Below, piece by piece: positions 8,100 to 20,888 of a DNA stretch of 54,853 nucleotides. Made by a program: the position numbers and the translations under genes. Source of the DNA: Ottowia sp. (GTDB lineage Bacteria > Pseudomonadota > Gammaproteobacteria > Burkholderiales > Burkholderiaceae_C); the NCBI GenBank assembly GCA_023228705.1, contig JALOAS010000010.1, positions 1 to 54,853 on the forward strand, in the 5' to 3' direction. The first letter of the stretch is position 1. Each line of letters starts with the position of its first letter. The notes under the pieces are model-generated. The model saw only the letters and a list, made by a program, of their open reading frames with translations. It ran no database searches and was not told the DNA's origin.

Positions 8100-9548
8100 A
8101 TGGCAGACATACTGGTCATAGACGACGAGCCGGACCTGCGCACGCTCTATGAATTGACGCTGCTGCGCGAAGGCCACAGCGTGGAGACCGCGGGCACCGT
8201 GGTGCAGGCGCGCGCGCTCCTGGAGCAGCAGCCCTTTGATCTGGTGCTCACCGACATGCGCCTGCCCGATGGCCTGGGCCTGGACCTGCTGCGCATGCTG
8301 GCCGACGGCGAGCGCAGCGAGCGCAGTATCGTCATCACGGCGTACGGATCGGCTGAGAATGCCGTTGAAGCGCTCAAGTACGGTGCCTTTGACTACCTGA
8401 CCAAACCGGTCAACCTGGAGCAGTTCCGCAGCGCCATCCGCGACGCGCTGCAAGCAACGCCCCAGCCGGCAACCGCCATGCAACAGGCGACCGAGGCCGC
8501 GCCCATCGCCGCGCCCGCGGTGGCCGGGCAGAAGACGCTGGCGCAACTGGTGGGCAACTCCGAGCCCATGCGCGCGGTCAAGAAACGCATCGTGCAGGTT
8601 GCGCCCAGCATGGCACCGATCCTCATCCATGGTGAATCCGGCACGGGCAAGGAACTGGTGGCGCGGGCCGTGCACGCGTGCAGCCACCGCAGCGATGGTC
8701 CGTTCATCCCGGTCAACTGCAGCGCCATCCCCGAGAACCTGCTCGAGGCCGAATTCTTCGGCGCGCGCAAGGGGTCGTATACCGGCGCCACGCAGGACCG
8801 CAAGGGGTTCTTCCAGGCAGCCACCGCCGGGACGCTGTTCCTGGACGAGATCGGCGACCTGCCGCGCGCCATGCAGGCCAAGCTGCTGCGCGCCATACAG
8901 GAGCGCAAGATCCGCCCGCTGGGCGCAACGACCGAGCATGCCGTCGACGTGCGGCTGGTCAGCGCCACGCACAAGGACCTGGCGGCCGAAGTCGCCGCCG
9001 GCCGGTTCCGCGAAGACCTGTACTACCGATTGAACGTCATCGGCCTGAACATCCCGCCGTTGCGCGAGCGCCGCACCGACATCCCCGACATCGCGCGCGC
9101 GCTCCTGCAGCGCATTGCCGCGCAGGCGCAGACCTCGCCCACACACCTCAACGACGAGCAACTGAACCGGCTTGCCCGGGCCCAGCTCAGGGGCAACGTA
9201 CGTGAGCTGGAAAACCTGCTGCACCGTTTCGTGGCGCTGGGCAGCAGCGCGCTGGAATCGCTGGACAGCACCACGCCGCAACCGCCAGCAGCAGCCGCCG
9301 TCGCAGCGGTAGACGCGCCGGCACTGCCGCAGCCGGCTTTGGTCCGAGCCGGGGAGATCACGACGCTCGCTGCCTGGATGGACGCCCAGGAAAGGCGCAT
9401 CCTGATGGCGCAGCTGGGCAACGCCAGTGGCGATTTGGACGCCGCGGCAGCCGCGTTACAGCTCAGCAGGCGGCAACTGCAATACCGCCTGCAACGGCTG
9501 CACATCACGCCCGCTGCCAGCAACGGCCGCGGGCCGGCCCGCGCGTGA
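8100..9548 (+). CDS. pilR: Sigma-54-dependent response regulator PilR
   Basis: Three-domain NtrC-type activator of 482 residues. The receiver domain (1-120) has acidic pocket DDE at 8-10, phospho-acceptor Asp52 in LVLTDMRLPDG, and the YLTKP lysine. The AAA+ domain has Walker A GESGTGKE near 178, LFLDEIGDLP as Walker B, and the sigma-54 contact loop reading GSYTGA where most family members have GAFTGA. The C-terminal helix-turn-helix is LDAAAAALQLSRRQLQYRL. It acts with PilS on sigma-54 promoters such as pilA. The stop overlaps the GTG start of ampD. Confidence 0.94.
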   Translation: MADILVIDDEPDLRTLYELTLLREGHSVETAGTVVQARALLEQQPFDLVLTDMRLPDGLGLDLLRMLADGERSERSIVITAYGSAENAVEALKYGAFDYLTKPVNLEQFRSAIRDALQATPQPATAMQQATEAAPIAAPAVAGQKTLAQLVGNSEPMRAVKKRIVQVAPSMAPILIHGESGTGKELVARAVHACSHRSDGPFIPVNCSAIPENLLEAEFFGARKGSYTGATQDRKGFFQAATAGTLFLDEIGDLPRAMQAKLLRAIQERKIRPLGATTEHAVDVRLVSATHKDLAAEVAAGRFREDLYYRLNVIGLNIPPLRERRTDIPDIARALLQRIAAQAQTSPTHLNDEQLNRLARAQLRGNVRELENLLHRFVALGSSALESLDSTTPQPPAAAAVAAVDAPALPQPALVRAGEITTLAAWMDAQERRILMAQLGNASGDLDAAAAALQLSRRQLQYRLQRLHITPAASNGRGPARA

Positions 9549-10165
9549 GCCGCGCCGACTGGCTGGGCGGCTGGTACCGACCGGCACGCCGGCTGCCATC
9601 GCCCAACTTTGGCCCGCGGCCTGCCGGGCTTGGCGTCTCGCTGATCGTCGTCCACTCAATCAGCCTGCCGCCGGGACAGTTCGGCACCGGCCACGTCCAG
9701 GCGCTGTTCACGAACACGCTGGACTGGAGCGCGCATCCATACTTCCGGCAAATCCAGGGGCTGCAGGTCTCGGCGCATTTCTACATTGAGCGCAGTGGCC
9801 AGCTGTGGCAGTTTGTCGACTGCGACCAGCGCGCGTGGCACGCGGGAACGTCACACTATCGCGGGCGCGACAACTGCAACGATTTTTCCATCGGGATCGA
9901 GCTGGAGGGACTGGAAGGCGGGCTGTTCGAGCCGTCACAGTACAGCACCCTGGCGTCGCTGTGCGCCGCCCTGGCCGGTGCATACCCCATCTCGGCCATC
10001 GTCGGGCACGAGCACATCGCGCCGGGCCGCAAGCACGACCCGGGCCCCGAATTTGACTGGCATGAGCTGCGCCGGCTGCTTGGCTGGCCCGCCAGCCGTT
10101 TCCCCATCGCGGGCCGCGCGCCCGCGCCAACCCGGCGCAGCGACGGAAAGGACGCCCCTGGCTGA
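9545..10165 (+). CDS. ampD: 1,6-anhydro-N-acetylmuramyl-L-alanine amidase AmpD
   Basis: Cytosolic zinc amidase that removes the peptide from anhydromuropeptides in cell wall recycling; loss of AmpD in other bacteria raises AmpC beta-lactamase. The family ligands are present: His37 in LIVVHSIS, the His of IVGHEHIAPGRK, and the Asp of KHDPGPEFDW. The motif SAHFYIERSGQLWQFV and the RAWHAGTS block are typical. At 206 residues it is slightly longer than Escherichia coli AmpD, with a loose C-terminal tail. The GTG start overlaps the pilR stop by four bases, suggesting translational coupling. Confidence 0.93.
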   Translation: MSRADWLGGWYRPARRLPSPNFGPRPAGLGVSLIVVHSISLPPGQFGTGHVQALFTNTLDWSAHPYFRQIQGLQVSAHFYIERSGQLWQFVDCDQRAWHAGTSHYRGRDNCNDFSIGIELEGLEGGLFEPSQYSTLASLCAALAGAYPISAIVGHEHIAPGRKHDPGPEFDWHELRRLLGWPASRFPIAGRAPAPTRRSDGKDAPG

Positions 10166-10302
10166 CCCAGGCAGCCGATGCCACGCAAGGCAAGTGTCAT
10201 TCATCTTGCAAAACGCACCAGCATGGCGATAATAGAGCGCGTTTGCCGCGAGCCGGATAGGCGGCCTGCTTCACGCATCCCCCGGCCACGTGTCAGACGC
10301 AT

Positions 10303-10469
10303 CTCAGAGGCTGAGAATAAATTGATCGCTCCCGAAAGGGCCGTCAGAATTTGCCCAATCAAGGCGCAAAGCGCAGGCATAGCTCGGGCTATGGCGAGCA
10401 TTTGCAACGCCGAGTGGGCGGATTGTGACGGTCAAAGCGGGCATGAGGGATTTGTTCTCAGCCTCTCAG
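10303..10469. repeat. Long imperfect palindrome (MITE-like or folded RNA element)
   Basis: The left end CTCAGAGGCTGAGAA and the right end TTCTCAGCCTCTCAG are near-perfect reverse complements, and the similarity continues inward: CCGTCAGAAT against ATTGTGACGG, TGCCCAATC against GAGTGGGCG. The centre is the hairpin ATAGC-TCGG-GCTAT. The whole 167 bp can fold into one long stem. It lies in the gap between ampD and the histone-like gene. Short open frames crossing it have no protein character. It resembles a miniature inverted-repeat element; no target duplication was confirmed. Outside it, 10166-10302 and 10470-10580 show nothing else. Confidence 0.75.
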
Positions 10470-10580
10470 TCACCACCGCCCAGGCAGGCCGGCGCAACGC
10501 AAACGGCCGATGATGCGCCCATCTGGCCGCAGAGGCAGAACAAGCCGGGCTCCCTGATCCGCTGCACAAAGAGGACATGC

Positions 10581-11015
10581 ATGGCGACCACCAGCAAGAA
10601 AGCGACCAGCAAGAAAACCGCAACCAAAAAGACGGCCACAGCCAGCAAGAGCACCGTGCCAGCCACGGAAAAGAAGAGTGGCTCCGCGTCGACCAAGACA
10701 CCAGCCACAATCAAAAAAGCGGCAAAAAAGGTAGCTGCAAAGACCGCCACGACGAGAAAGAAGCCTGCAGCGGCAGCAAAAAAAGCGACAGCTGCCAGGA
10801 AAACAGCCGCAAAAACGGCACCCAAAAAAACGGCGGCCAAAAAAGCAGCGCCGGCGACAAAGGCCGCAAGCAAGCCGGCCACGCGCAAAGCTGGCACCAA
10901 GAAGGCCGCGTCGTCCGCCAGCAGGAAAAAAGGCAGCCACGGGCCCGCAGAGGGGCCAAAGACCACGCTCAGCCCGCGCGCCCCGTGGCCGTTCCCAACC
11001 GCCGACGATTCCTGA
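10581..11015 (+). CDS. Histone H1-like DNA-binding protein
   Basis: A 144-residue protein made almost entirely of Lys, Ala and Thr in repeats such as KKTATKKTATASK, AAAAKKATAARKTAAK and APKKTAAKKAAPATKAA. This is the composition of eukaryote-like H1 tails and of bacterial nucleoid proteins such as Bordetella BpH1. It should bind DNA without sequence preference and compact it. The ATG at 10581 is preceded by GAGGA; an upstream in-frame start at 10425 would add an unlike, non-basic 52 residues and overlap the palindromic element, so it is not chosen. The last 20 residues are not basic. It is convergent with tldD, 78 bases apart. Confidence 0.88.
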   Translation: MATTSKKATSKKTATKKTATASKSTVPATEKKSGSASTKTPATIKKAAKKVAAKTATTRKKPAAAAKKATAARKTAAKTAPKKTAAKKAAPATKAASKPATRKAGTKKAASSASRKKGSHGPAEGPKTTLSPRAPWPFPTADDS

Positions 11016-11093
11016 GAAATCTGCGTTCCCGATTTTCGGGCGTCAAGACATGCGCCGTGGGCCGTGCATTTGGCGTGCTGCGAGCCGCACCGG

Positions 11094-12557
11094 TCAGGAC
11101 TGCGTGCCGCCCACGGTCAGGCCATGCAGCTGCAGCGTTGGCAGGCCCACGCCAACGGGGACGCTCTGGCCGTCCTTGCCGCAAACGCCCACGCCGGAGT
11201 CCAGCTGCAAGTCGTTGCCAATCATCGCGATCCGCGTCAGGGCATCGGGTCCGTTGCCAATGAGCGTTGCGCCCTTGACCGGGTACTGGATCTTGCCGTC
11301 TTCCACCCAGTACGCCTCGCTCGTTGAAAACACGAACTTGCCGCTGGTGATGTCCACCTGGCCACCGCCAAAATTCGTCGCGTACAGCCCGCGTCCCGTG
11401 GCCTCCAGGATCTCCTGCGGCGACTTGTCGCCGCCCAGCATGAAGGTGTTGGTCATGCGCGGCATGGGCACGTGCGCGTAGCTTTCCCGCCGGCCGTTGC
11501 CGGTCGGTGCGGCGCCTGAAAGCCGCGCATTCAGCGCGTCCTGCATGTAGCCGACCAGGATGCCGTCTTCTATGAGCACGTTGCGCTGCGTGACGTGTCC
11601 CTCGTCGTCCACGTTCAGGCTGCCACGGCGCCCGGCCAGCGTCCCGTCGTCCAGCACGGTCACGCCCGGGGCCGCAACGCGCTCGCCCATGCGGCCACTG
11701 AAGGCGCTGGAGCCCTTGCGGTTGAAATCCCCTTCCAACCCGTGCCCCACGGCCTCGTGCAGCAGCACGCCAGGCCAACCGGGCCCAAGCACCACTGTCA
11801 TTTCACCCGCAGGTGCCGGCTGGGCCACCAGATTGGTCAACGCCGCGCTGACGGCCTTCTCGACGTACCCGGCAAGGATGTCTCCAGAAAAATAATCCAG
11901 ATCGCTGCGGCCGCCGCCGCCTGCGCTTCCCACTTCACGGCGCCCGTCCTGCTCCGCAACCACCGTGATTGAAAAGCGCACCAGCGGCCGCACGTCCGCA
12001 GCCATGCGGCCGTCCAGCCGGGCAATCAACACCACCTCGTACTCGCTGACCAGGCCGGCCATCACCTGAACCACCCGCGGATCGCTGGCGCGTGCCGCCT
12101 TCTCGGCCTGTTCCAGCAACGCCACCTTTCGGGCGCTGTCCAGCGAGGCGATGGGGTCATTGGCACCATACAGGTTCAATGCCTGCACGATACGGCGCTC
12201 GGGCACCTTGATGCGCTTGTCCTGGCCGGCCGAGCCAATGGCGCGCACGGCGTCCGCCGCATCCATCAGCGCCGGCACCGACAAATCATCCGAATACGCG
12301 TACGCGGTCTTCTCCCCACTGGTGGCGCGCACGCCCACGCCCTGGTCTATGGAAAAGCCGCCGGTCTTGACAATGCCTTCCTCCAGGCTCCAACCCTCGG
12401 AACGGCCATACTGGAAGTACAGGTCCGCGTCATCCACACCGCGCTGGGCTATGCGTGCCAGCGCTTCGTGCAGATCCGCCTCGGTGAGTTCAAACGGGTC
12501 GAGCAGCTGCGCGTGCGCTGCCGTCAGTGCCTCTATGGCCGGCTCATGTGCGTGCAT
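11094..12557 (-). CDS. tldD: Metalloprotease TldD
   Basis: Zinc protease subunit that works as a heterodimer with TldE (PmbA) on unfolded peptides, including microcin B17 and antitoxins. The 487 residues are typical. The zinc-site motif HEAVGHGLEGDF (HExxxH) lies near residue 260, followed by the family block GTLAGRRGSLNVDDEGH and, later, MPRMTNTFMLGGD. The N-terminal block YFQYGRSEGWSLEEGIVK is typical of TldD and not of TldE. The partner tldE is not in the window. It is downstream of the rRNA operon terminator on the same strand. Confidence 0.95.
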   Translation of the reverse strand: MHAHEPAIEALTAAHAQLLDPFELTEADLHEALARIAQRGVDDADLYFQYGRSEGWSLEEGIVKTGGFSIDQGVGVRATSGEKTAYAYSDDLSVPALMDAADAVRAIGSAGQDKRIKVPERRIVQALNLYGANDPIASLDSARKVALLEQAEKAARASDPRVVQVMAGLVSEYEVVLIARLDGRMAADVRPLVRFSITVVAEQDGRREVGSAGGGGRSDLDYFSGDILAGYVEKAVSAALTNLVAQPAPAGEMTVVLGPGWPGVLLHEAVGHGLEGDFNRKGSSAFSGRMGERVAAPGVTVLDDGTLAGRRGSLNVDDEGHVTQRNVLIEDGILVGYMQDALNARLSGAAPTGNGRRESYAHVPMPRMTNTFMLGGDKSPQEILEATGRGLYATNFGGGQVDITSGKFVFSTSEAYWVEDGKIQYPVKGATLIGNGPDALTRIAMIGNDLQLDSGVGVCGKDGQSVPVGVGLPTLQLHGLTVGGTQS

Positions 12558-12591
12558 GCATTCATTGTAGTTGCGCCCGCCGCAACAGGCA

Positions 12592-12625
12592 TAAAAAAAC
12601 GCCCGATCGGGGTCCGATCGGGCGT
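12592..12625 (-). terminator. Rho-independent terminator of the rRNA operon
   Basis: On the minus strand the sequence reads ACGCCCGATCGG, a short loop, CCGATCGGGCGT and then TTTTTTT (plus-strand A tract at 12593-12599). The perfect stem of about 11 base pairs with a U tract lies directly after the 5S gene, so it ends the rRNA transcript before tldD. Confidence 0.93.
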
Positions 12626-12638
12626 TCTGGCTGTAATA

Positions 12639-12752
12639 GCCTGACGATGTCCTACTTTCACACGGGAATCCGCACTATCATTGGCGCAAAGGCGTTTCAC
12701 TGTCCTGTTCGGGATGGGAAGGAGTGGTTCCACCTCGCTATGGTCATCAGGC
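12639..12752 (-). rRNA. rrf: 5S ribosomal RNA
   Basis: The minus strand starts GCCTGATGACCATAGCGAG, contains the conserved CCCATCCCGAACAGGACAGT and ends with GTAGGACATCGTCAGGC. The two ends pair as in helix I of 5S RNA. Length is about 114 nt. It lies about 125 bases downstream of 23S and is the last gene of the operon. Confidence 0.95.
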
Positions 12753-12876
12753 ATAACTTGTCGTCTTCCTGCTCCGGGTCGCCCCGACTCAAGAAAACAA
12801 ATTCACAGAGCAAATCAGCTTGGGTTTGATTGGCGTCACCGCATAACACCCCTGACTTTTGCCAAAGTCAAAGTTA

Positions 12877-15747
<2,871 letters not shown>

Positions 15748-15754
<7 letters not shown>

Positions 15755-15767
15755 CCATAACTTTGAC
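15748..15767 (-). promoter_or_regulatory. 23S rRNA processing stalk, 5' arm
   Basis: Perfect reverse complement of 12867-12886 over 20 bases, straddling the 5' end of 23S. It is the leader half of the RNase III stalk. The remaining spacer up to tRNA-Ala (15768-16052) contains no further gene that I can recognise. Confidence 0.85.
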
Positions 15768-16052
15768 GTCTCCGAGGAGACGAAAGCGTTGTCAAGGACG
15801 GTCAGGTCTTACGACCTGTTTGCGTTATGCCGTTTTGAATTTCTTCAAAATCATTAAAATTCAACACAAGTTGAACTTTTGTGACGCAATCAAGATTGTT
15901 GCTGCCTGCCGCCTGGCTTGCGCCATGCAGCATCAGCAACGCTGATTCGACTCTATGAATTGTTAATGAACAGCCTGGCGCACGTTGCCGCACGCCCTAC
16001 CAGCAAAGCTGATGTCAAAGGGCCAGTCCTGGCTCTTTGATATGAACTTTGG

Positions 16053-16128
16053 TGGTGGAGGATGACGGGATCGAACCGACGACCTCCTGCTTGCAAAGCA
16101 GGCGCTCTCCCAGCTGAGCTAATCCCCC
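16053..16128 (-). tRNA. tRNA-Ala (anticodon TGC)
   Basis: 76 nt on the minus strand, from GGGGGATTAGCTCAGCTGGG to TCATCCTCCACCA with the CCA encoded. The acceptor stem GGGGGAT/ATCCTCC, D arm, anticodon stem CCTGC/GCAGG with anticodon TGC (plus 16093-16095) and the T arm GGTTCGATCCC are all present. It sits in the 16S-23S spacer after tRNA-Ile, the usual order. Confidence 0.97.
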
Positions 16129-16146
16129 GGATGTCACCCTGTGGGG

Positions 16147-16223
16147 TGGTGGGTCTGGTTGGGCTCGAACCAACGACCCCCGCCTTATCAAGACGGTGCT
16201 CTGACCAACTGAGCTACAGACCC
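16147..16223 (-). tRNA. tRNA-Ile (anticodon GAT)
   Basis: 77 nt on the minus strand, from GGGTCTGTAGCTCAGTTGG to the encoded CCA end ACCAGACCCACCA. Anticodon loop CTTGATAAG gives anticodon GAT. T arm is GTTGGTTCGAGCCCAAC. It lies in the 16S-23S spacer, 18 bases upstream of tRNA-Ala in transcript order. Confidence 0.97.
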
Positions 16224-16288
16224 GAGCTACCGACTCAGCCGGATCGCTGAGGGATCAGCTAGCCCAGCCCGCTGGCGACGCCTTGCAA

Positions 16289-16307
16289 CAGCCGATAAGT
16301 GTGGACG
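16289..16307 (-). promoter_or_regulatory. 16S rRNA processing stalk, 3' arm
   Basis: CAGCCGATAAGTGTGGACG on the plus strand pairs, apart from two G-U-type positions, with the leader arm at 17985-18003. The pair encloses 16S RNA and is the expected RNase III stalk. Confidence 0.8.
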
Positions 16308-16331
16308 CTCAACTTGAGTTGCTTGTTTTCC

Positions 16332-17868
<1,537 letters not shown>

Positions 17869-17984
17869 TCAATCTTTGCTTTTTTGTCCTTGCGGACCAC
17901 TCAATTAAACGGAATTGAAGTGAACTTCACTTCTGTTCGCATGAGCGTTTTGTGATCTGAAAAGATCTGGCAACCGCCATCAAA

Positions 17985-18003
17985 CGCCCACGCTTATCGG
18001 CTG
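17985..18003 (-). promoter_or_regulatory. 16S rRNA leader, processing stalk 5' arm and boxA-like stretch
   Basis: The minus strand reads GTTCATTAAAAATATACAG, then CCGATAAGCGTGGGCG. The first part resembles the boxA antitermination region of betaproteobacterial rRNA leaders. The second part pairs with 16289-16307 to form the 16S stalk. The rest of 17869-18073 is untranslated leader. Confidence 0.65.
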
Positions 18004-18073
18004 TATATTTTTAATGAACCTGCAAGAACCCGAAGGTCTTTGCCAAGCATCGCTGCGATGAGCGAAGCTCTCC

Positions 18074-18102
18074 ATTGTATGCCAGGTTGGGCGCCCTGTC
18101 AA
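18074..18102 (-). promoter_or_regulatory. rRNA operon promoter, proximal
   Basis: On the minus strand: -35 TTGACA (18097-18102), 17-base spacer, -10 TACAAT (18074-18079). The -35 hexamer and spacing are consensus. It lies about 200 bases upstream of the 16S 5' end and reads toward it. Confidence 0.85.
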
Positions 18103-18231
18103 GTACAAGGCTCTTTTTTCTGGCAACTGTTGCTGTTCCGCACCCTCGCAAGGCAAGGAAGGGGCAGCATCCCGAAAGAAGCAAGGCCAAGCCCGCTCTT
18201 CCGGTCCACGCTGTGATCAGCAGGACATTGA

Positions 18232-18260
18232 ATTATGCTGCAAAAAAAGAGCGCTGTCAA
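18232..18260 (-). promoter_or_regulatory. rRNA operon promoter, distal
   Basis: On the minus strand: -35 TTGACA (18255-18260), 17-base spacer containing a run of seven T, -10 CATAAT (18232-18237). It lies about 158 bases upstream of the proximal promoter, giving a tandem P1-P2 arrangement like Escherichia coli rrn operons. The region 18261-18657 up to the ABC-F gene shows no further gene; a lone TACAAT at 18416-18421 lacks a partner -35. Confidence 0.82.
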
Positions 18261-18657
18261 GTGCTGCGACTTCTTCTGCCAGCATAGGACCTGCTCCTCG
18301 TCTCGGCCCCAGGCCGGACAGTCGGTCCTTGCCACCAACACTGGCCCCACCAGTGACGGCAGGCCGGCGCGGCGGGTTCGTTGCGCGCTGCTTGCAGCAG
18401 GCCAGCGAACTTTGCATTGTAACCTGAAAGACCGAGCACCTTGCGAGATCAGTGCCTGTGCGTCGCGCCCGGTACGGGGGGACAAGAACAAAGGCTGGTT
18501 GACCGCGGCCGCCGCGCGGGCCTAGGCCCCTGCAAGTGGCTGGATCGTGATTATAGACCGGCTTTCCGGGAATCGCACGAGAACCGCGCCGGAGCGGCGG
18601 GATGAGGCTGGCGCGCGCGGGTGGCCGTGTGGCTCCATGTGGCTTACAGTAAGCTGC

Positions 18658-20535
18658 ATGTCATTGATTACGCTGAAGGAAGCGCAGCTGGCTTACGGCG
18701 AGCAGCCGCTGCTGGATCACGCGGAGTTTTCGCTGGCGGAGAACGAGCGCGTGGGCCTGGTCGGGCGCAACGGCAGCGGCAAGTCGAGCCTGCTTCGCGT
18801 GCTGGCCGGAATCGCGACGCTGGATGATGGCGCGCTGAACCGGCAGCAGGACGTGGTGGTTGCCTACGTGCCGCAGGAGCCGGCAATTTCCGGCCAGGCG
18901 ACGGTATTTGACGCGGTGGCCGAAGCGCTGGTCGATGTGCGCGCGATGATTGATGCGCACGCAAGCGGCGCGGGGGATCTGGACCAGCTGCAAACGCAGA
19001 TAGAAGCGCGGGATGGGTGGAACTGGCAACGGCGGGTGGACGAGGCGCTGCAACACTTGCAGCTTTCGCCCGAGGCATCGGTGGCGCAGCTCTCGGGCGG
19101 GCAGCGCAAGCGGGTGGCGCTGGCGCGCGCGTTGGCGCAGCAGCCGGAGATCCTGCTGCTGGACGAGCCAACCAACCATCTGGACCTGGAGGCGATTACC
19201 TGGCTGGAATCGCTGCTCGTCCGCCATGCTGGCGCCGCGGTCATCGTGACGCACGACCGGGCTTTCCTGGACGCGGTGAGCACGCGCATCGTCGAGCTGG
19301 ACCGGGGCGTGCTGCGCTCGTATCCAGGCAACTTCACGCAATACGAGGCGCTGAAAGCCGAGCAGCTGGCGCAGGAAGCCACGATCGCCCAGAAGGCCGA
19401 CCGCCTGCTGGCGCAGGAGGAGGCATGGATGCGCCAGGGCGTGCAGGCGCGGCGCACACGCTCGCGGGACCGCATCCTGCGGCTGCAGCAGCTGCGCGCC
19501 GACCGGGCCGCAAGGCGCGGGTCGGTGGGCCAGGTCCGGCTGGAGGTGGACGCCAACGTGGCCGGATACCAGGGAAAATGGCTGGCGCAGCTGCAAGAGG
19601 CGAGCTTTTCTTACGGCGACAAGCCCATTGTCAAAGCGCTGGATACCGTGATCCTGCGCGGCGACAAGGTGGGAATCATCGGCCCCAACGGCGCGGGCAA
19701 GACCACGCTGCTCAAGCTCATTTTGGGCGAGCTGGAGCCCACCGCCGGGCGCGTCTGGCGCAGCAGGAACCTGCAGGTGGCGTACTACGACCAGATGCGC
19801 AGCGCGCTGGAGCCGCAGGCCACGCTGGAAGAGTTCGTCAATCCGGGAAGCCAGTGGATAGAGATAGGCGGGCGGCGGCAACACGTCAAGAGCTACCTGG
19901 GCGACTTTCTTTTCAGCCGGGCGCGCGCTGCGTCGCCGGTATCGAGCCTGTCCGGTGGCGAACGGGCGCGGCTGCTGCTGGCCCGGCTGTTTGCCCGACC
20001 GGCCAACGTGCTGGTTCTGGACGAGCCCACCAACGACCTGGACATAGACACGCTGGACCTGCTTGAGGAACTGCTGCAGGACTACGCGGGCACGGTTTTC
20101 GTGGTCAGCCACGACCGGCGCTTCCTGGACAACGTGGTCACGAGCATGCTGGCCTGGGACGGGCCGGGGCAATGGCGTGAATACGAAGGCGGGATTGCCG
20201 ACTGGCAGGCCCAAGGCGCGCGCTGGCAGGCGCTGCAGGAAGCACAAGCCGGCCCGGAGAAGAAAAAGGCAGCAGCGGCTCCCGCTGCGACGCCGTCCGC
20301 GCCTGCGCCCGGCAAGAAAAAGAAGCTGAGCTATCGGGAGCAGCGTGAACTGGAGGGCCTGCCCGAGCGCATCCATGCGCTGGAGACCGAGCAGAACCAG
20401 ATCCGCACGGCGCTGTCTGACGGCAGCCTGTACAAGAGCGACCTGGAGCAGGCGCTTGCACTGCAGGCGCGGGACACGGAAATCGAAGACAAGCTGATGC
20501 GCGCGCTCGAGCGCTGGGAAGAACTGGGCGGCTGA
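18658..20535 (+). CDS. uup: ABC-F family ATPase, Uup-like
   Basis: Soluble tandem ATPase of the ABC-F family, which acts on ribosomes or branched DNA and not in transport. From ATG 18658 it has 625 residues; an earlier in-frame start at 18547 adds unlike sequence. Domain 1 has Walker A GRNGSGKSS, signature LSGGQRKRVALARAL and Walker B LLDEPTNHLD. The linker follows with a charged helical stretch rich in Arg and Gln. Domain 2 has GPNGAGKTT, LSGGERARLLLAR and VLDEPTNDLDIDTLDLLEE. A C-terminal coiled coil (KKKLSYREQRELEGLPERI) marks the Uup branch. It is divergent from the rRNA operon. Paralogues such as EttA lack this C-terminal extension. Confidence 0.92.
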   Translation: MSLITLKEAQLAYGEQPLLDHAEFSLAENERVGLVGRNGSGKSSLLRVLAGIATLDDGALNRQQDVVVAYVPQEPAISGQATVFDAVAEALVDVRAMIDAHASGAGDLDQLQTQIEARDGWNWQRRVDEALQHLQLSPEASVAQLSGGQRKRVALARALAQQPEILLLDEPTNHLDLEAITWLESLLVRHAGAAVIVTHDRAFLDAVSTRIVELDRGVLRSYPGNFTQYEALKAEQLAQEATIAQKADRLLAQEEAWMRQGVQARRTRSRDRILRLQQLRADRAARRGSVGQVRLEVDANVAGYQGKWLAQLQEASFSYGDKPIVKALDTVILRGDKVGIIGPNGAGKTTLLKLILGELEPTAGRVWRSRNLQVAYYDQMRSALEPQATLEEFVNPGSQWIEIGGRRQHVKSYLGDFLFSRARAASPVSSLSGGERARLLLARLFARPANVLVLDEPTNDLDIDTLDLLEELLQDYAGTVFVVSHDRRFLDNVVTSMLAWDGPGQWREYEGGIADWQAQGARWQALQEAQAGPEKKKAAAAPAATPSAPAPGKKKKLSYREQRELEGLPERIHALETEQNQIRTALSDGSLYKSDLEQALALQARDTEIEDKLMRALERWEELGG

Positions 20536-20570
20536 AGGCCGGCACGGTGCCACACATGACGGATGACCTC

Positions 20571-20816
20571 GCCGCTGTTCGGCTGCAATGACTGCGGCTG
20601 CGCCGCCATGATTCATCATGAGCCGCCGCAGGCAGCTTTCATCAAAGGCCCGTCAGGGCCGAAGTCATCGATCATCCGGACAGGACGGCCCATTCGCTGG
20701 ACGCTGGACGGCTTACTCGCTGGACGGCCTGTCCGCTGGACGCCAAACCATCATGAGCCGCCGCAGGCGGCTTTCATCAAAGACCCGCAAGGGCCGAGGT
20801 CGTCTGTCATCCGTTG
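20571..20816. repeat. Composite dispersed repeats (cluster 2), left of the norSY region
   Basis: Four modules in the same orientation as cluster 1. Positions 20571-20612 match 148-190. Positions 20614-20680 and 20749-20814 are two copies of the module at 245-308, with the hairpin GCCGCCGCAGGCGGC intact in the second copy. Positions 20686-20746 carry the CGCTGGACG module. No gene is seen between the ABC-F stop and 20971. The block ends about 30 bases before the predicted promoter of the oxidase-like genes. Confidence 0.9.
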
Positions 20817-20847
20817 AGCCGACGATGCTTGCTCATCAGGAAAAGGC

Positions 20848-20877
20848 TTGACCATGGCATTTATGCCTCCTTACAAT
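20848..20877 (+). promoter_or_regulatory. Promoter of the norSY cluster with palindrome in the spacer
   Basis: -35 TTGACC (20848-20853), 18-base spacer, -10 TACAAT (20872-20877). The spacer holds the inverted repeat GGCAT-TT-ATGCC (20856-20867), a position where a bound repressor would block RNA polymerase. The motif loosely recalls the GCAT/ATGC halves of NsrR-type NO-responsive sites, but it is shorter than the published NsrR consensus as I know it. Regulator identity is inference. Confidence 0.6.
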
Positions 20878-20888
20878 CAAAACTCATT

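Noticed and set aside
10201..10407. 68-residue minus-strand reading frame before the histone-like gene
   Set aside because: It runs through the palindromic element, has no ribosome site or protein character, and would be a product of the repeat.
10425..10580. Longer N terminus for the histone H1-like protein
   Set aside because: It would begin inside the palindromic element with non-basic sequence; the ATG at 10581 has GAGGA before it.
18410..18445. Third rRNA promoter with -10 TACAAT at 18416-18421
   Set aside because: No acceptable -35 element lies 16-18 bases upstream.
18547..18657. Longer N terminus for the ABC-F protein
   Set aside because: The upstream 37 codons have no similarity to the family, and the natural start is the ATG at 18658.
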